Source: Pimelobacter simplex (GTDB lineage: Bacteria; Actinomycetota; Actinomycetes; Propionibacteriales; Nocardioidaceae). Taken from it: DNA of 64,000 bases. Below the pieces are notes generated by a model. That model worked only from the letters and a program-made list of their open reading frames with translations. It searched no databases and was not told the DNA's origin. Location: contig NZ_FOUK01000004.1 in NCBI RefSeq assembly GCF_900114845.1, forward strand, positions 558,001-622,000. The letters run 5' to 3'. Below, piece after piece: positions 35,425 to 43,531 of the stretch. Both the position numbers and the translations under genes were made by a program. The first letter of the stretch is position 1; every line of letters begins with the position of its first letter.

Positions 35425-36888
35425 ATGAGCGCCATGGACCCGAGCCCCCGCCGCATCGTCGTGGTGGGCTCCGGCATGGCCGCGACCCGGCTGGTCGAGG
35501 AGCTCGTCGCCCGCGGCGCGCACCGCTCACTCAGCATCACGGTGCTCGGCGACGAGGAGGCGGCGCCGTACAACCGGATCCTGCTGTCCGCCGTGCTCGA
35601 GGGCACCCACCGGCCGGAGGCGCTGACGCTCCGCTCCCCCCAGTGGTACGGCGAGCACGCCATCACGCTGCGCCGCGGCGTGCGGGTGACCGAGCTCGAC
35701 CGGGGCCTCCGGGAGGTCGTGCTCGCCGACGGCACCCGGGTCCCGTACGACGCCCTGGTGCTCGCCACCGGCGCCCTCCCCACGCTGCCGCCGATCCGCG
35801 GCCTCGTCCGCGAGGACGGCGCACTGCACGACGCGGTGCACGCCTTCCGCTCGCTCGCCGACTGCGAGCGGCTGCTGGCCGCGCTGCCGTCCGGTCGCCG
35901 CGCCGTCGTCGTGGGGGGCGGCCTGCTGGGCCTCCAGGTGGCCCGGGCGCTGGGCGCGCGGGGGATCGTGACCGAGATCGTCGAGGGCGCCGGCCACGTC
36001 CTCCACCAGCAGCTCACGTCGGCCGCGGGGCGGGTCCTGGCCCGGGACCTGCGCCGGCTCGGCGTCGCGGTCTACACGAGCGCCCGCGCCGTCCGGCTCC
36101 TCGACCAGGCCGGCGACCCGGCGGCCGGCAGCGTGGCGCTGCAGCTCGACAACGGCTGCACGCTCGACACCGACCTGGTCGTGCTGACCGCGGGCGGCCG
36201 CCCGTCCACCGGTCTCGCGCGCGCCGCGGGACTCGCGGTCGGGCGCGGCGTCGTCGTCGACGACCGGCTGACGAGCGTCACCGACCCGGCGATCCACGCG
36301 CTCGGCGACTGCGCCGAGCACGACGGGCGCACGACCGGCTTCGTCTCGCCCGCCTGGGAGCAGGCCGGCGTCCTGGCGGGGGTCCTGACCGGCGACGCGA
36401 CCCGGTACGACGGCAGCCGGGTCGTCGCCCGGCTGCGCGCGACCGGCCTCGAGGTCGCGGTGCTCGGCGATGCCGCGGCCGAGGTGGCCGCCGGCGGCGA
36501 GGTGGTCGAGGTCGCCAACCCGATCGCCGGCTCGCACCGGCGTCTCGTCGTCCGGGCGGGTCGGATCGTCGCGGCGACCCTGGTCGGCGACCTGTCCCGG
36601 GTCGGCCTCATCACCCAGCACTTCGACCGGCGCACCGCGCTCGGTCCCGGCGAGCCCGGCCGGCTGCTCCTCCCGGAGCCGGCGGCCGGGGTGCGCCCCC
36701 TGCCCGACGACGCCGAGGTGTGCGCCTGCGCCGGCGTCACCGCGGGCCGGATCCGGGCCTGCTCCTCGCTGGAGCAGGTCCGCGACACCACCCGGGCGAC
36801 CACCGGCTGCGGTGGCTGCGCCGGCACCGTCCGCCACCTGCTCGCCCACCGCGCCGCCCACCCGGCACTCGCCACGAAAGGCCCGTAG
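35425..36888 (+). CDS. NAD(P)H flavoprotein with BFD-like [2Fe-2S] domain, nitrate reductase electron-transfer subunit
   Basis: A 487-residue protein. An N-terminal FAD-dependent pyridine-nucleotide-disulphide reductase module (IVVVGSGMAATRLVEEL; NAD-binding VVVGGGLLGLQVARALG; ALGDCAEH) is followed by a NirB-like central domain. A C-terminal BFD-type iron-sulphur domain has Cys-x-Cys in VCACAGVT and Cys-x2-Cys in TTGCGGCAGTVR. This matches NasC/NasB-type subunits that pass electrons from NADH to the assimilatory nitrate reductase. The catalytic subunit at 28757 lacks this domain, which supports the pairing. It resembles the front half of NirB, encoded next to it. A second ATG at 35434 is an alternative start. 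Confidence 0.82.
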   Translation: MSAMDPSPRRIVVVGSGMAATRLVEELVARGAHRSLSITVLGDEEAAPYNRILLSAVLEGTHRPEALTLRSPQWYGEHAITLRRGVRVTELDRGLREVVLADGTRVPYDALVLATGALPTLPPIRGLVREDGALHDAVHAFRSLADCERLLAALPSGRRAVVVGGGLLGLQVARALGARGIVTEIVEGAGHVLHQQLTSAAGRVLARDLRRLGVAVYTSARAVRLLDQAGDPAAGSVALQLDNGCTLDTDLVVLTAGGRPSTGLARAAGLAVGRGVVVDDRLTSVTDPAIHALGDCAEHDGRTTGFVSPAWEQAGVLAGVLTGDATRYDGSRVVARLRATGLEVAVLGDAAAEVAAGGEVVEVANPIAGSHRRLVVRAGRIVAATLVGDLSRVGLITQHFDRRTALGPGEPGRLLLPEPAAGVRPLPDDAEVCACAGVTAGRIRACSSLEQVRDTTRATTGCGGCAGTVRHLLAHRAAHPALATKGP

Positions 36889-36890
36889 TC

Positions 36891-39749
36891 ATGCCCTCTC
36901 ATCTCCGCAAGCAGCTGGTGGTCGTCGGCCACGGCATGGTCGGCCACCGCTTCGTGCAAGCCGCCGTCGAGCGCGGGCTCACCGAGACCCACGACATCAC
37001 GGTGCTCGGCGCGGAGCCGCGCCCGGCGTACGACCGGGTGGCGCTGACGTCGTACTTCGAGGTGGGCGCCGAGGCGTTGTCGTTCCTCCCCGGCGGCACG
37101 TACGACGACCCGCGGGTGACGCTGCGGCTCGCCACCGAGGTCGTGGCGATCTCGCCGCGCCAGCGGGTGATCACGCTCGCCGGCGGCGAGGACCTGCACT
37201 ACGACGAGCTGGTGCTCGCGACCGGTGCCTTCCCGTTCGTGCCGCCGGTGCCGGGCAAGGACCTCGAGAACGTCTTCGTCTACCGCACCATCGAGGACCT
37301 CGAGGCGATCCGCGCGGCGTCCAGGAAGGCCAAGGTCGGTGCGGTCATCGGCGGCGGCCTGCTCGGGCTGGAGGCCGCCAACGCGCTGCACCAGCTCGGC
37401 CTGGAGACCCACGTGGTCGAGCTCGCCCCGCGGCTGATGGCGGTGCAGATCGACGACGCCGCGGGCTCGACGCTCAGCCGGCACATCGAGACCCTCGGCC
37501 TCACCGTCCACACCGGCGCGATGACCGAGGCGGTGCTCGGCAGGCGCAAGGTCACCGGCCTGGCGCTCAAGGACCGCAACCCGCTCGACGTCGACCTCGT
37601 GGTCTTCTCCGCCGGCATCCGTCCCCGGGACGCGCTCGGCCGGGCCGCCGACCTCGAGATCGCCGAGCGTGGCGGCATCCTGGTCGACGAGCGCTGCCGC
37701 ACCAGCGACGAGCACATCTGGGCGATCGGCGAGTGCGCCGCGCCCGGCGGACGGATGTACGGCCTGGTCGCGCCCGGCTACACGATGGCCGAGGTCGTCG
37801 TCGACGCGCTGCTCGGCGGTGGCGCCGGCGCCTTCACCGGTGCCGACCTCTCGACCAAGCTCAAGCTGCTCGGCGTCGACGTCGCCTCGTTCGGCGACGC
37901 CTTCGCAGCCGACGAGGACGCCCTCGAGGTGGTCTACGCCGATGCCGTGGCCGGCATCTACAAGAAGCTCGTGGTCAAGGAGCTCGCGAGCGGCGGCTAC
38001 GAGCTGCTGGGCGGCATCCTGGTCGGCGACGCCTCGGCGTACGGGGTGCTGCGTCCGCTCGTCGGCTCCGGGATGGAGCTGCCCGACAACCCCGAGGAGC
38101 TCATCCTCCCGGCCGGCCGGGGCTCGACCGGCTCGGCCAGCGACCTGCTGCCCGACGACGCGCAGGTCTGCTCGTGCAACGACGTCACCAAGGCCGAGAT
38201 CGTCGCCGCCGTCTCCGAGGGTGGCGCCTGCGACAGCGCGGCCTGCGTCACCGCGTGCACCAGGGCCGGGTCCACCTGCGGCTCGTGCAAGAACGTGGTC
38301 AAGAAGATCGTCGAGGACCACTTCGCCGCGACCGGCCGCACCGTCGACAAGTCGCTCTGCGAGCACTTCGCGATGACCCGCCAGGAGCTCTTCGAGGTCG
38401 TCGCCGTGCACGGCTACCAGCGCTTCGACGACATCGTCGCCGGGCACGGCCGGGGCCGTGGCTGCGACATCTGCAAGCCCGCCGTCGCGTCGATCCTCGC
38501 CAGCCTGCTCCACCACCACGTCCTCGACGGCGCCAACGCGACCCTGCAGGACACCAACGACGCCTACCTCGCGAACCTCCAGAAGAACGGCACGTACTCC
38601 GTCGTCCCCCGGCTGCCCGGCGGCGAGGTGACGCCCGACAAGCTGATCGTGATCGGGGAGGTGGCGCGCGACTTCGGCCTCTACACGAAGGTCACCGGCG
38701 GTCAGCGGATCGACCTCTTCGGCGCCCGGCTGGAGGACCTCCCGGCGATCTGGAGGCGGCTCGTCGACGCCGGCATGGAGTCCGGCCACGCCTACGGGAA
38801 GTCGCTGCGGACCGTGAAGTCGTGCGTCGGCTCCGCCTGGTGCCGCTACGGCGTGCAGGACTCCGTCGGCCTCGCCGTCGAGCTGGAGCTGCGCTACCGC
38901 GGGCTGCGCTCGCCGCACAAGCTCAAGGGCGGCGTCTCCGGCTGCGCCCGCGAGTGCGCCGAGGCGCGCGGCAAGGACTTCGGCATCATCGCGACCGAGA
39001 AGGGCTGGAACCTCTACGTCGGCGGCAACGGCGGCGCCGTCCCGGCCCATGCCCAGCTGCTCGCCGGCGATCTCTCGCACGACGAGCTCGTCCGCTACCT
39101 CGACCGCTTCCTCATGTACTACGTGCGCACCGCCGACCGGCTGCAGCGCACGTCCACGTGGCTGGCCGAGATCGGCGGCGTGGCGCGGGTCCGCGCGGTC
39201 GTCGTGGACGACGCGCTCGGCCTCGGCGACGAGCTGGAGGCGGCGATGGCCCAGCACGTCGACTCCTACTTCGACGAGTGGCGCGCGACCATCGAGGACC
39301 CGGAGAAGCTCGCCCGGTTCGTCTCCTTCGTCAACGCGCCCGGCGCGCCCGAGCCCGCCGTCGCCTTCCAGGAGGAGGCCCGCGCGACCACCCTCACCCT
39401 GGGCACGGCCGTGTGCCGCCTCGACCAGGTCCAGCGCGAGTCCGGTGTCGTCGCGCTGGTGGGCGGTGCCGACGTCGCCGTCTTCCGGACGTACGACGAC
39501 GAGGTGTTCGCGCTCGCCAACGTCGACCCGTTCGGGCAGGCCTCGGTGCTCTCCCGCGGCATCGTCGGCACCACTGCCCGCGACGGGGCCGACGTCCCGT
39601 TCGTCGCGAGCCCCCTGCTCAAGCAGCGCTTCGACCTGCGCACCGGCGTCTGCCTGGACGACCCGGAGGTCGCCGTCGCGACCTACGACGTCCGCGTGGT
39701 CGACGGCGTTGTGGTCGTGGGCGCGCGGCGCGAGACAATCGCCTCGTGA
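36891..39749 (+). CDS. nirB: Assimilatory nitrite reductase, fused large and small subunits (NirBD)
   Basis: A 952-residue protein, longer than the roughly 850-residue NirB. Order: FAD/NAD(P) reductase (VVVGHGMVGHRFVQ; VIGGGLLGLEAANAL); two BFD-type iron-sulphur segments (VCSCNDVTKAEIV, then CTRAGSTCGSCK); and the nitrite/sulphite reductase ferredoxin-like and siroheme-4Fe4S domains with ligands in SCVGSAWCRYG and GGVSGCARECAEA. A C-terminal segment of about 110 residues (from TLGTAVCRLDQV) has the Rieske-like NirD fold. In most bacteria NirD is a separate gene. The enzyme reduces nitrite to ammonium with NADH. ATG 36891 follows the preceding stop by two bases, and its stop is inside the next GTG. 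Confidence 0.93.
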   Translation: MPSHLRKQLVVVGHGMVGHRFVQAAVERGLTETHDITVLGAEPRPAYDRVALTSYFEVGAEALSFLPGGTYDDPRVTLRLATEVVAISPRQRVITLAGGEDLHYDELVLATGAFPFVPPVPGKDLENVFVYRTIEDLEAIRAASRKAKVGAVIGGGLLGLEAANALHQLGLETHVVELAPRLMAVQIDDAAGSTLSRHIETLGLTVHTGAMTEAVLGRRKVTGLALKDRNPLDVDLVVFSAGIRPRDALGRAADLEIAERGGILVDERCRTSDEHIWAIGECAAPGGRMYGLVAPGYTMAEVVVDALLGGGAGAFTGADLSTKLKLLGVDVASFGDAFAADEDALEVVYADAVAGIYKKLVVKELASGGYELLGGILVGDASAYGVLRPLVGSGMELPDNPEELILPAGRGSTGSASDLLPDDAQVCSCNDVTKAEIVAAVSEGGACDSAACVTACTRAGSTCGSCKNVVKKIVEDHFAATGRTVDKSLCEHFAMTRQELFEVVAVHGYQRFDDIVAGHGRGRGCDICKPAVASILASLLHHHVLDGANATLQDTNDAYLANLQKNGTYSVVPRLPGGEVTPDKLIVIGEVARDFGLYTKVTGGQRIDLFGARLEDLPAIWRRLVDAGMESGHAYGKSLRTVKSCVGSAWCRYGVQDSVGLAVELELRYRGLRSPHKLKGGVSGCARECAEARGKDFGIIATEKGWNLYVGGNGGAVPAHAQLLAGDLSHDELVRYLDRFLMYYVRTADRLQRTSTWLAEIGGVARVRAVVVDDALGLGDELEAAMAQHVDSYFDEWRATIEDPEKLARFVSFVNAPGAPEPAVAFQEEARATTLTLGTAVCRLDQVQRESGVVALVGGADVAVFRTYDDEVFALANVDPFGQASVLSRGIVGTTARDGADVPFVASPLLKQRFDLRTGVCLDDPEVAVATYDVRVVDGVVVVGARRETIAS

Positions 39750-40858
39750 GCGACCTGCCCCTGTCCGGCTTCACCATCGGCGTGACCGCGGCGCGGCGTG
39801 CCGAGGAGCAGATCGCGCTGCTGGAGCGGCGCGGTGCCTCGGTCGTCCACGCGCCCGCGCTGTCGGTCGACCCCAACCGGATCGACGAGGCGGGGCTGCG
39901 CGCCGCGACCGAGGACGTGCTCGCCCAGCCGGTCGACATCTTCGTCGCCACCACCGGGATCGGCCTGAAGTCGTGGTTCACCGCGGCCGAGCGGTGGGGC
40001 CTGCTCGACGACCTCACCACGCACCTCGGTGGCGCGGAGATCCTGGCCCGCGGGCCCAAGAGCGTCGGCGCCCTGCGCCGGTTCGGCCTGCGCGAGCTGT
40101 GGGCGCCGGAGTCCGAGGCGTTCGACGACGTCCTCCTCCACCTGCGCGGGCGCGACCTGCGGGGCCGCCGGATCGTCGTCCAGGAGCACGGTCAGTCGCT
40201 GTCGCTCGCCGCCCACGCGCTGCGCCGGCTCGGTGCCGACGTCACCACCGTCGCCGTCTACCGGGTCGAGGGCGCGGCCGACCCGGAGCCGATGTTCGGC
40301 CTGATCGAGGCCGTCGCCGAGCGCCGGGTGCACGCCGTCACCTTCACCGCGGCCCCGGCGATCGCCGCGATGATGGAGGCCGCCGGCACCACCGGCCACC
40401 GCGACGAGGTGGTCGGCGCCTTCCAGGCCGACGTCATCGCCTCGTGCGTCGGGCCGGTCACCGCCGCCGCCTTCGAGATGTGGGGGGTGCCGTCGATCTA
40501 CCCCGACCGCTCCCGCCTCGCCGCGATGGTCAAGCAGCTCGAGGCCGAGCTCCCCTCGCGCGCCGCCGGGACGTCGATCGACGTGGCCGGCCACACCCTC
40601 CTGCTGCACGGCGACGACGTGCTGCTCGACGGCGTCGAGGTCCGGCTCTCGCCCGCCCCCTACGCCGTCCTGCAGGCGCTGCTCGTCAACCCCGGCACCG
40701 TCGTGTCCCGCCGCGACCTGCTCGCCGCGCTCCCGTCCGGCACCGCCGGCTCGGAGCACGCCGTCGAGATGGCCGTCGCCCGCCTCCGCGCCGCGCTCGG
40801 CACCCGCGTCGTGCAGACCGTGGTCAAGCGCGGCTACCGGCTGGCGGTCGCCTCGTGA
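39746..40858 (+). CDS. nnaR: Uroporphyrinogen-III synthase-like/winged-helix regulator (NnaR-like)
   Basis: A 370-residue fusion. Residues 1 to about 260 form a HemD (uroporphyrinogen-III synthase) domain (FTIGVTAARRAEEQIALLERRGASVVHAP; VTFTAAPAIAAMMEAA; VASCVGPVTAAAFE-like segment). Residues about 275-368 form an OmpR-type winged helix (VRLSPAPYAVLQALLVNPGTVVSRRDLLAAL; EMAVARLRAALG; VVKRGYRLAV). This architecture is that of NnaR, a known activator of nitrate/nitrite assimilation genes with GlnR in Streptomyces and Mycobacterium. The HemD part may sense a tetrapyrrole or retain synthase activity. It is coupled to nirB and to the chelatase by GTGA overlaps. The shared motif upstream of narK, nasA and nir is a candidate target. 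Confidence 0.85.
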   Translation: MSDLPLSGFTIGVTAARRAEEQIALLERRGASVVHAPALSVDPNRIDEAGLRAATEDVLAQPVDIFVATTGIGLKSWFTAAERWGLLDDLTTHLGGAEILARGPKSVGALRRFGLRELWAPESEAFDDVLLHLRGRDLRGRRIVVQEHGQSLSLAAHALRRLGADVTTVAVYRVEGAADPEPMFGLIEAVAERRVHAVTFTAAPAIAAMMEAAGTTGHRDEVVGAFQADVIASCVGPVTAAAFEMWGVPSIYPDRSRLAAMVKQLEAELPSRAAGTSIDVAGHTLLLHGDDVLLDGVEVRLSPAPYAVLQALLVNPGTVVSRRDLLAALPSGTAGSEHAVEMAVARLRAALGTRVVQTVVKRGYRLAVAS

Positions 40859-41544
40859 CCGGCACGCCCCGGCTCGTCACCGTCGCCCACGGCACCCGGA
40901 CCGCTGCCGGCAACGAGGTCGCCCGGGTCCTCACCCGGGCCGCGGGGGAGCGGCTCGGGTGGGCCGCCACGACGTCGTACGTCGAGCTGTGCGCGCCGCT
41001 GTTCTCCGACGTCGTCGCCGCGGCGTCCGAGGCGGTCGTCGCCGTGCCGCTGCTGCTCTCGACCGGCTACCACCTGCGCCACGACCTGCCCGCCGCCGTC
41101 GCGGCCGCCGCCCGTCCCCACCTGGTCCGGCTCGGCCCCGCGCTCGGCCCGGACCCGCACCTCGCGGCCGCCCAGGCCGACCGGCTCCGCGCCGCCGGTG
41201 CCCTGCCCGGCCAGCCCGTCGTCATGGTCGCCGCCGGATCGACCGACCCCGCCGCGCTCGACGACCTCGACCACGCCGTCCACCTCCTCACCGAGGCCTG
41301 GGGCGCCCCCGTGCGTCTCGCGACCCTGGCCGGGCGCGGGCCTCGCCCGGCGGCGGTCGTCCGGCGCGGGGACGCCGTGTCGCCGTACCTGCTGGCGACG
41401 GGGCACTTCCACCGCCGGGCCCGCCACGACGCGCTCGCTGCCGGCGCCCACGCCGTCGCCGACGTGATCGGCCCGCACCCGCGCGTCGCCGAGCTGGTCG
41501 CCGCGCGCGCCCGGGCGCTCGTCCCGGCGCTCGCGGTCGCCTAG
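40855..41544 (+). CDS. Sirohydrochlorin chelatase (CbiX/SirB-like)
   Basis: A 229-residue class II chelatase of the CbiX family, in the two-repeat length range. The active-site-type histidines are in LVTVAHGTR near the N terminus and LLLSTGYHLRHDLP in the middle; the second half repeats the fold (VVMVAAGSTDP; YLLATGHFHRRA). It would insert iron into sirohydrochlorin to make siroheme, the cofactor of the NirBD encoded in the same operon, though cobalt insertion cannot be excluded. The GTG at 40855 overlaps the nnaR stop. It ends 37 bp before the second large palindrome. Confidence 0.88.
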   Translation: MTGTPRLVTVAHGTRTAAGNEVARVLTRAAGERLGWAATTSYVELCAPLFSDVVAAASEAVVAVPLLLSTGYHLRHDLPAAVAAAARPHLVRLGPALGPDPHLAAAQADRLRAAGALPGQPVVMVAAGSTDPAALDDLDHAVHLLTEAWGAPVRLATLAGRGPRPAAVVRRGDAVSPYLLATGHFHRRARHDALAAGAHAVADVIGPHPRVAELVAARARALVPALAVA

Positions 41545-41581
41545 CCCGCCACCCCCCGCCCCGGGTGGGTCGGGCCGTCCT

Positions 41582-41691
41582 CATGTAACTACGTGTTACT
41601 GCATTCGGCCGTGGACGTCGCTACCCGGGTGTTCTTGCCACTACCCGGGCGCTGTGACGCCCGAATTGGCGACGTAACACGTAGTTACATG
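41582..41691. repeat. 110-bp palindromic element, copy 2
   Basis: Perfect 18-bp terminal inverted repeats at 41582-41599 and 41674-41691 enclose two CTACCCGGG boxes (41621 and 41641). The termini follow TGTAACT-N2-GTGTT, as in the element at 13131. The inner CTACCCGGGCGCTGTGAC at 41641-41658 differs from its counterpart there by one base. It lies between the convergent cbiX-like and marR genes, where a bidirectional terminator function would be useful. Confidence 0.8.
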
Positions 41692-41708
41692 GGGCGATGC
41701 GCCTACGG

Positions 41709-42158
41709 CTAGCCGGTCGCCGCGACCGACCCCACGAATCCCGCGAGCCCGGCCAGCTCGGGGATCTCGCGCGCCTCGTCGAGCGTGGTGCGCAGCACCT
41801 CGTCGTGCAGCGGACGCGCCTGCTCGAGCAGCGCGCGCCCGGCCGGCGTGAGCTCGGTGTAGATCCCGCGCCGATCGTCGGCGCACAGGATCCGGGTGAG
41901 CAGCCCGCGGTTCTCGAGCCGGGTGACCAGCCGGGTCGTGGCGGACGCCGACAGCGCCGCCGCGCGGGCGAGCTGCTGCATGCGCATGTGCCAGCCGTCC
42001 TGGCGGCTGAGCGCGTCGAGGACGGTGAACTCGACGACGGAGAGCCCGTGCTCGCGCTGCAGCGCCTTCTCGAGCGCCGTCTCGATGATGCCGTGCACGG
42101 CGGCCAGCGTGCGCCAGCCCTGGGCGCGGATCTCCACCGCGTCGTCGGCGATGCCCAT
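41709..42158 (-). CDS. MarR-family transcriptional regulator
   Basis: A 149-residue winged-helix regulator: VEFTVLDALSRQDGWHMRMQQLARAAALSASATTRLVTRLENRGLL is the helix-turn-helix (described here as segments LDALSRQ, MQQLARAA, SASATTRLVTRLE), followed by the wing RILCADDRRGIYTELTPAGR with the conserved DxRxxxxxLT pattern. The ATG at 42158 is chosen over an upstream in-frame ATG that lacks family similarity. It is divergent from an MFS exporter and aldo/keto reductase, with repeated GTGCAACT-containing boxes in between, the usual MarR arrangement of autoregulation and exporter control. Confidence 0.88.
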   Translation of the reverse strand: MGIADDAVEIRAQGWRTLAAVHGIIETALEKALQREHGLSVVEFTVLDALSRQDGWHMRMQQLARAAALSASATTRLVTRLENRGLLTRILCADDRRGIYTELTPAGRALLEQARPLHDEVLRTTLDEAREIPELAGLAGFVGSVAATG

Positions 42159-42200
42159 GGGGGGCTCCTCTCGTCGGTCCTGCGGCGTCCAGCATACCCG

Positions 42201-42253
42201 AGTTGCGCTGGTAGTGCGCGTGTGCAACTATCAATAAGACGCGTGTGCAACTA
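42201..42253. promoter_or_regulatory. Probable MarR operator region
   Basis: A 13-bp direct repeat GCGTGTGCAACTA occurs at 42218-42230 and 42241-42253. AGTTGCGC at 42201-42208 forms an inverted partner for GTGCAACT at 42222-42229. The AT-rich spacer TATCAATAAGAC between the repeats is unusual for this sequence. The region sits between the divergent marR and exporter starts. Confidence 0.65.
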
Positions 42254-42296
42254 ATGCAGACGCTGACTATCTCACCACGCTAGGAGCCTCCACCCC

Positions 42297-43502
42297 ATGC
42301 CTGTCGCACTCCTCGCCCTCGCGATCGGCGGCTTCGGGATCGGTCTGACGGAGTTCGTGATCATGGGCCTGCTGCCCGAGGTCGCGGACGACTTCGCCGT
42401 GACCGAGACGACCGCCGGCTACCTGATCTCCGGTTACGCGCTCAGCGTCGCGGTCGGCGCGATCGTGCTGACCCTCGCGCTCACCCGGGTGCCGCGCAAG
42501 ACCGCGCTGCTCGGCCTGATGGTGCTCTTCGTCCTCGGCAACCTGATCTCCGCGCTCGCCCCCGACTACGCCACCATGATGACCGGCCGGGTCGTCGCGG
42601 CCCTGTGCCACGGCGCCTTCTTCGGCATCGGCGCGGTCGTCGCCGCCCAGCTCGTGGCCCCCGAGCGCAAGGCGAGCGCCATCGCCTTCATGTTCGGCGG
42701 ACTCACCCTCGCCAACGTGCTCGGCGTCCCGCTCGGCACCCTGCTCGGCCAGGCCGCCGGCTGGCGCTCGACCTTCTGGGCCATCACCGTGATCGGCGTC
42801 GCCGCCCTCGTCGGCATCGCGGCCCTCGTCCCCGCCGCGCGTGGCGCCGAGCCCGCCTCCAGCCCCCGTGCCGAGCTCGCGGCCTTCCGCAGCCCCCAGG
42901 TGTGGCTCTCGATCGTCATCACCGTCCTCGGGTACGGCGGCATGTTCGGCGGGTTCACCTACATCGCGTTCACCCTCACCGAGGTGAGCGGCTTCGCCTC
43001 CGGCGCCGTCCCGGCCCTGCTGGTGCTCTTCGGTGCCGGCATGGTCGCCGGCAACGTCCTCGGCGGCCGGGCCGCCGACCGCAACCTGGTCCGCACACTC
43101 CTCGTCGTCCTCGCGGCGCTGATCGTGGTCCTGGCCGGCTTCGCGCTCACCGCGAGCAGCCCGGTCCTGACGGTCGTCGCGCTCGTCCTCATGGGCGGCG
43201 TCGGCTTCGCCACCGTGCCCGGCCTCCAGATGCGCGTGATGGCGTACGCCGACCGCGCCCCCACCCTCGCCTCCGGCGCCAACATCGCCGCCTTCAACCT
43301 CGGCAACGCCCTCGGCGCCTGGATCGGCGGCCTGACTCTCGCCGCCGGCCTCGGCTACACCTCGCCCCTGTGGGCGGGCGCCGCGATCACCGCCGCGGGC
43401 CTCGTCGTCCTCGTCGTCGCCGCGACGGCGCCCGGCGGCGAGCTGCGTCGTCCCTCCGTCCCTGCCGAGAACGCGGCCGCGGCTCCCGCTGCCGCCGTCT
43501 GA
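42297..43502 (+). CDS. MFS transporter, DHA1/AraJ-like exporter
   Basis: A 401-residue major facilitator with 12 predicted membrane helices. Family landmarks are GIGLTEFVIMGLLPEVADDF in helix 1, the interdomain-type ALTRVPRKTALLGLMVLF, and the motif-C-like GGLTLANVLGVPLGTLLGQAAGWRSTFW. Length and wording fit the AraJ/YdhP/PbuE-type DHA1 exporters for sugars, purines or drugs. The substrate is unknown. An AGGAG lies about ten bases before the ATG. It is controlled in all likelihood by the divergent MarR regulator and is followed by an aldo/keto reductase in the same operon. Confidence 0.88.
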   Translation: MPVALLALAIGGFGIGLTEFVIMGLLPEVADDFAVTETTAGYLISGYALSVAVGAIVLTLALTRVPRKTALLGLMVLFVLGNLISALAPDYATMMTGRVVAALCHGAFFGIGAVVAAQLVAPERKASAIAFMFGGLTLANVLGVPLGTLLGQAAGWRSTFWAITVIGVAALVGIAALVPAARGAEPASSPRAELAAFRSPQVWLSIVITVLGYGGMFGGFTYIAFTLTEVSGFASGAVPALLVLFGAGMVAGNVLGGRAADRNLVRTLLVVLAALIVVLAGFALTASSPVLTVVALVLMGGVGFATVPGLQMRVMAYADRAPTLASGANIAAFNLGNALGAWIGGLTLAAGLGYTSPLWAGAAITAAGLVVLVVAATAPGGELRRPSVPAENAAAAPAAAV

Positions 43503-43531
43503 ACCCCACCAACCGAACCAGGAGAATCCCC

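Noticed and set aside
36072..39257. A 1061-residue open frame on the minus strand across the nir genes
   Set aside because: It is antisense to well-supported NirBD and the flavoprotein, is rich in Ala/Arg/Val/Gly/Asp as expected from shadow frames in GC-rich DNA, and has no recognisable motif.
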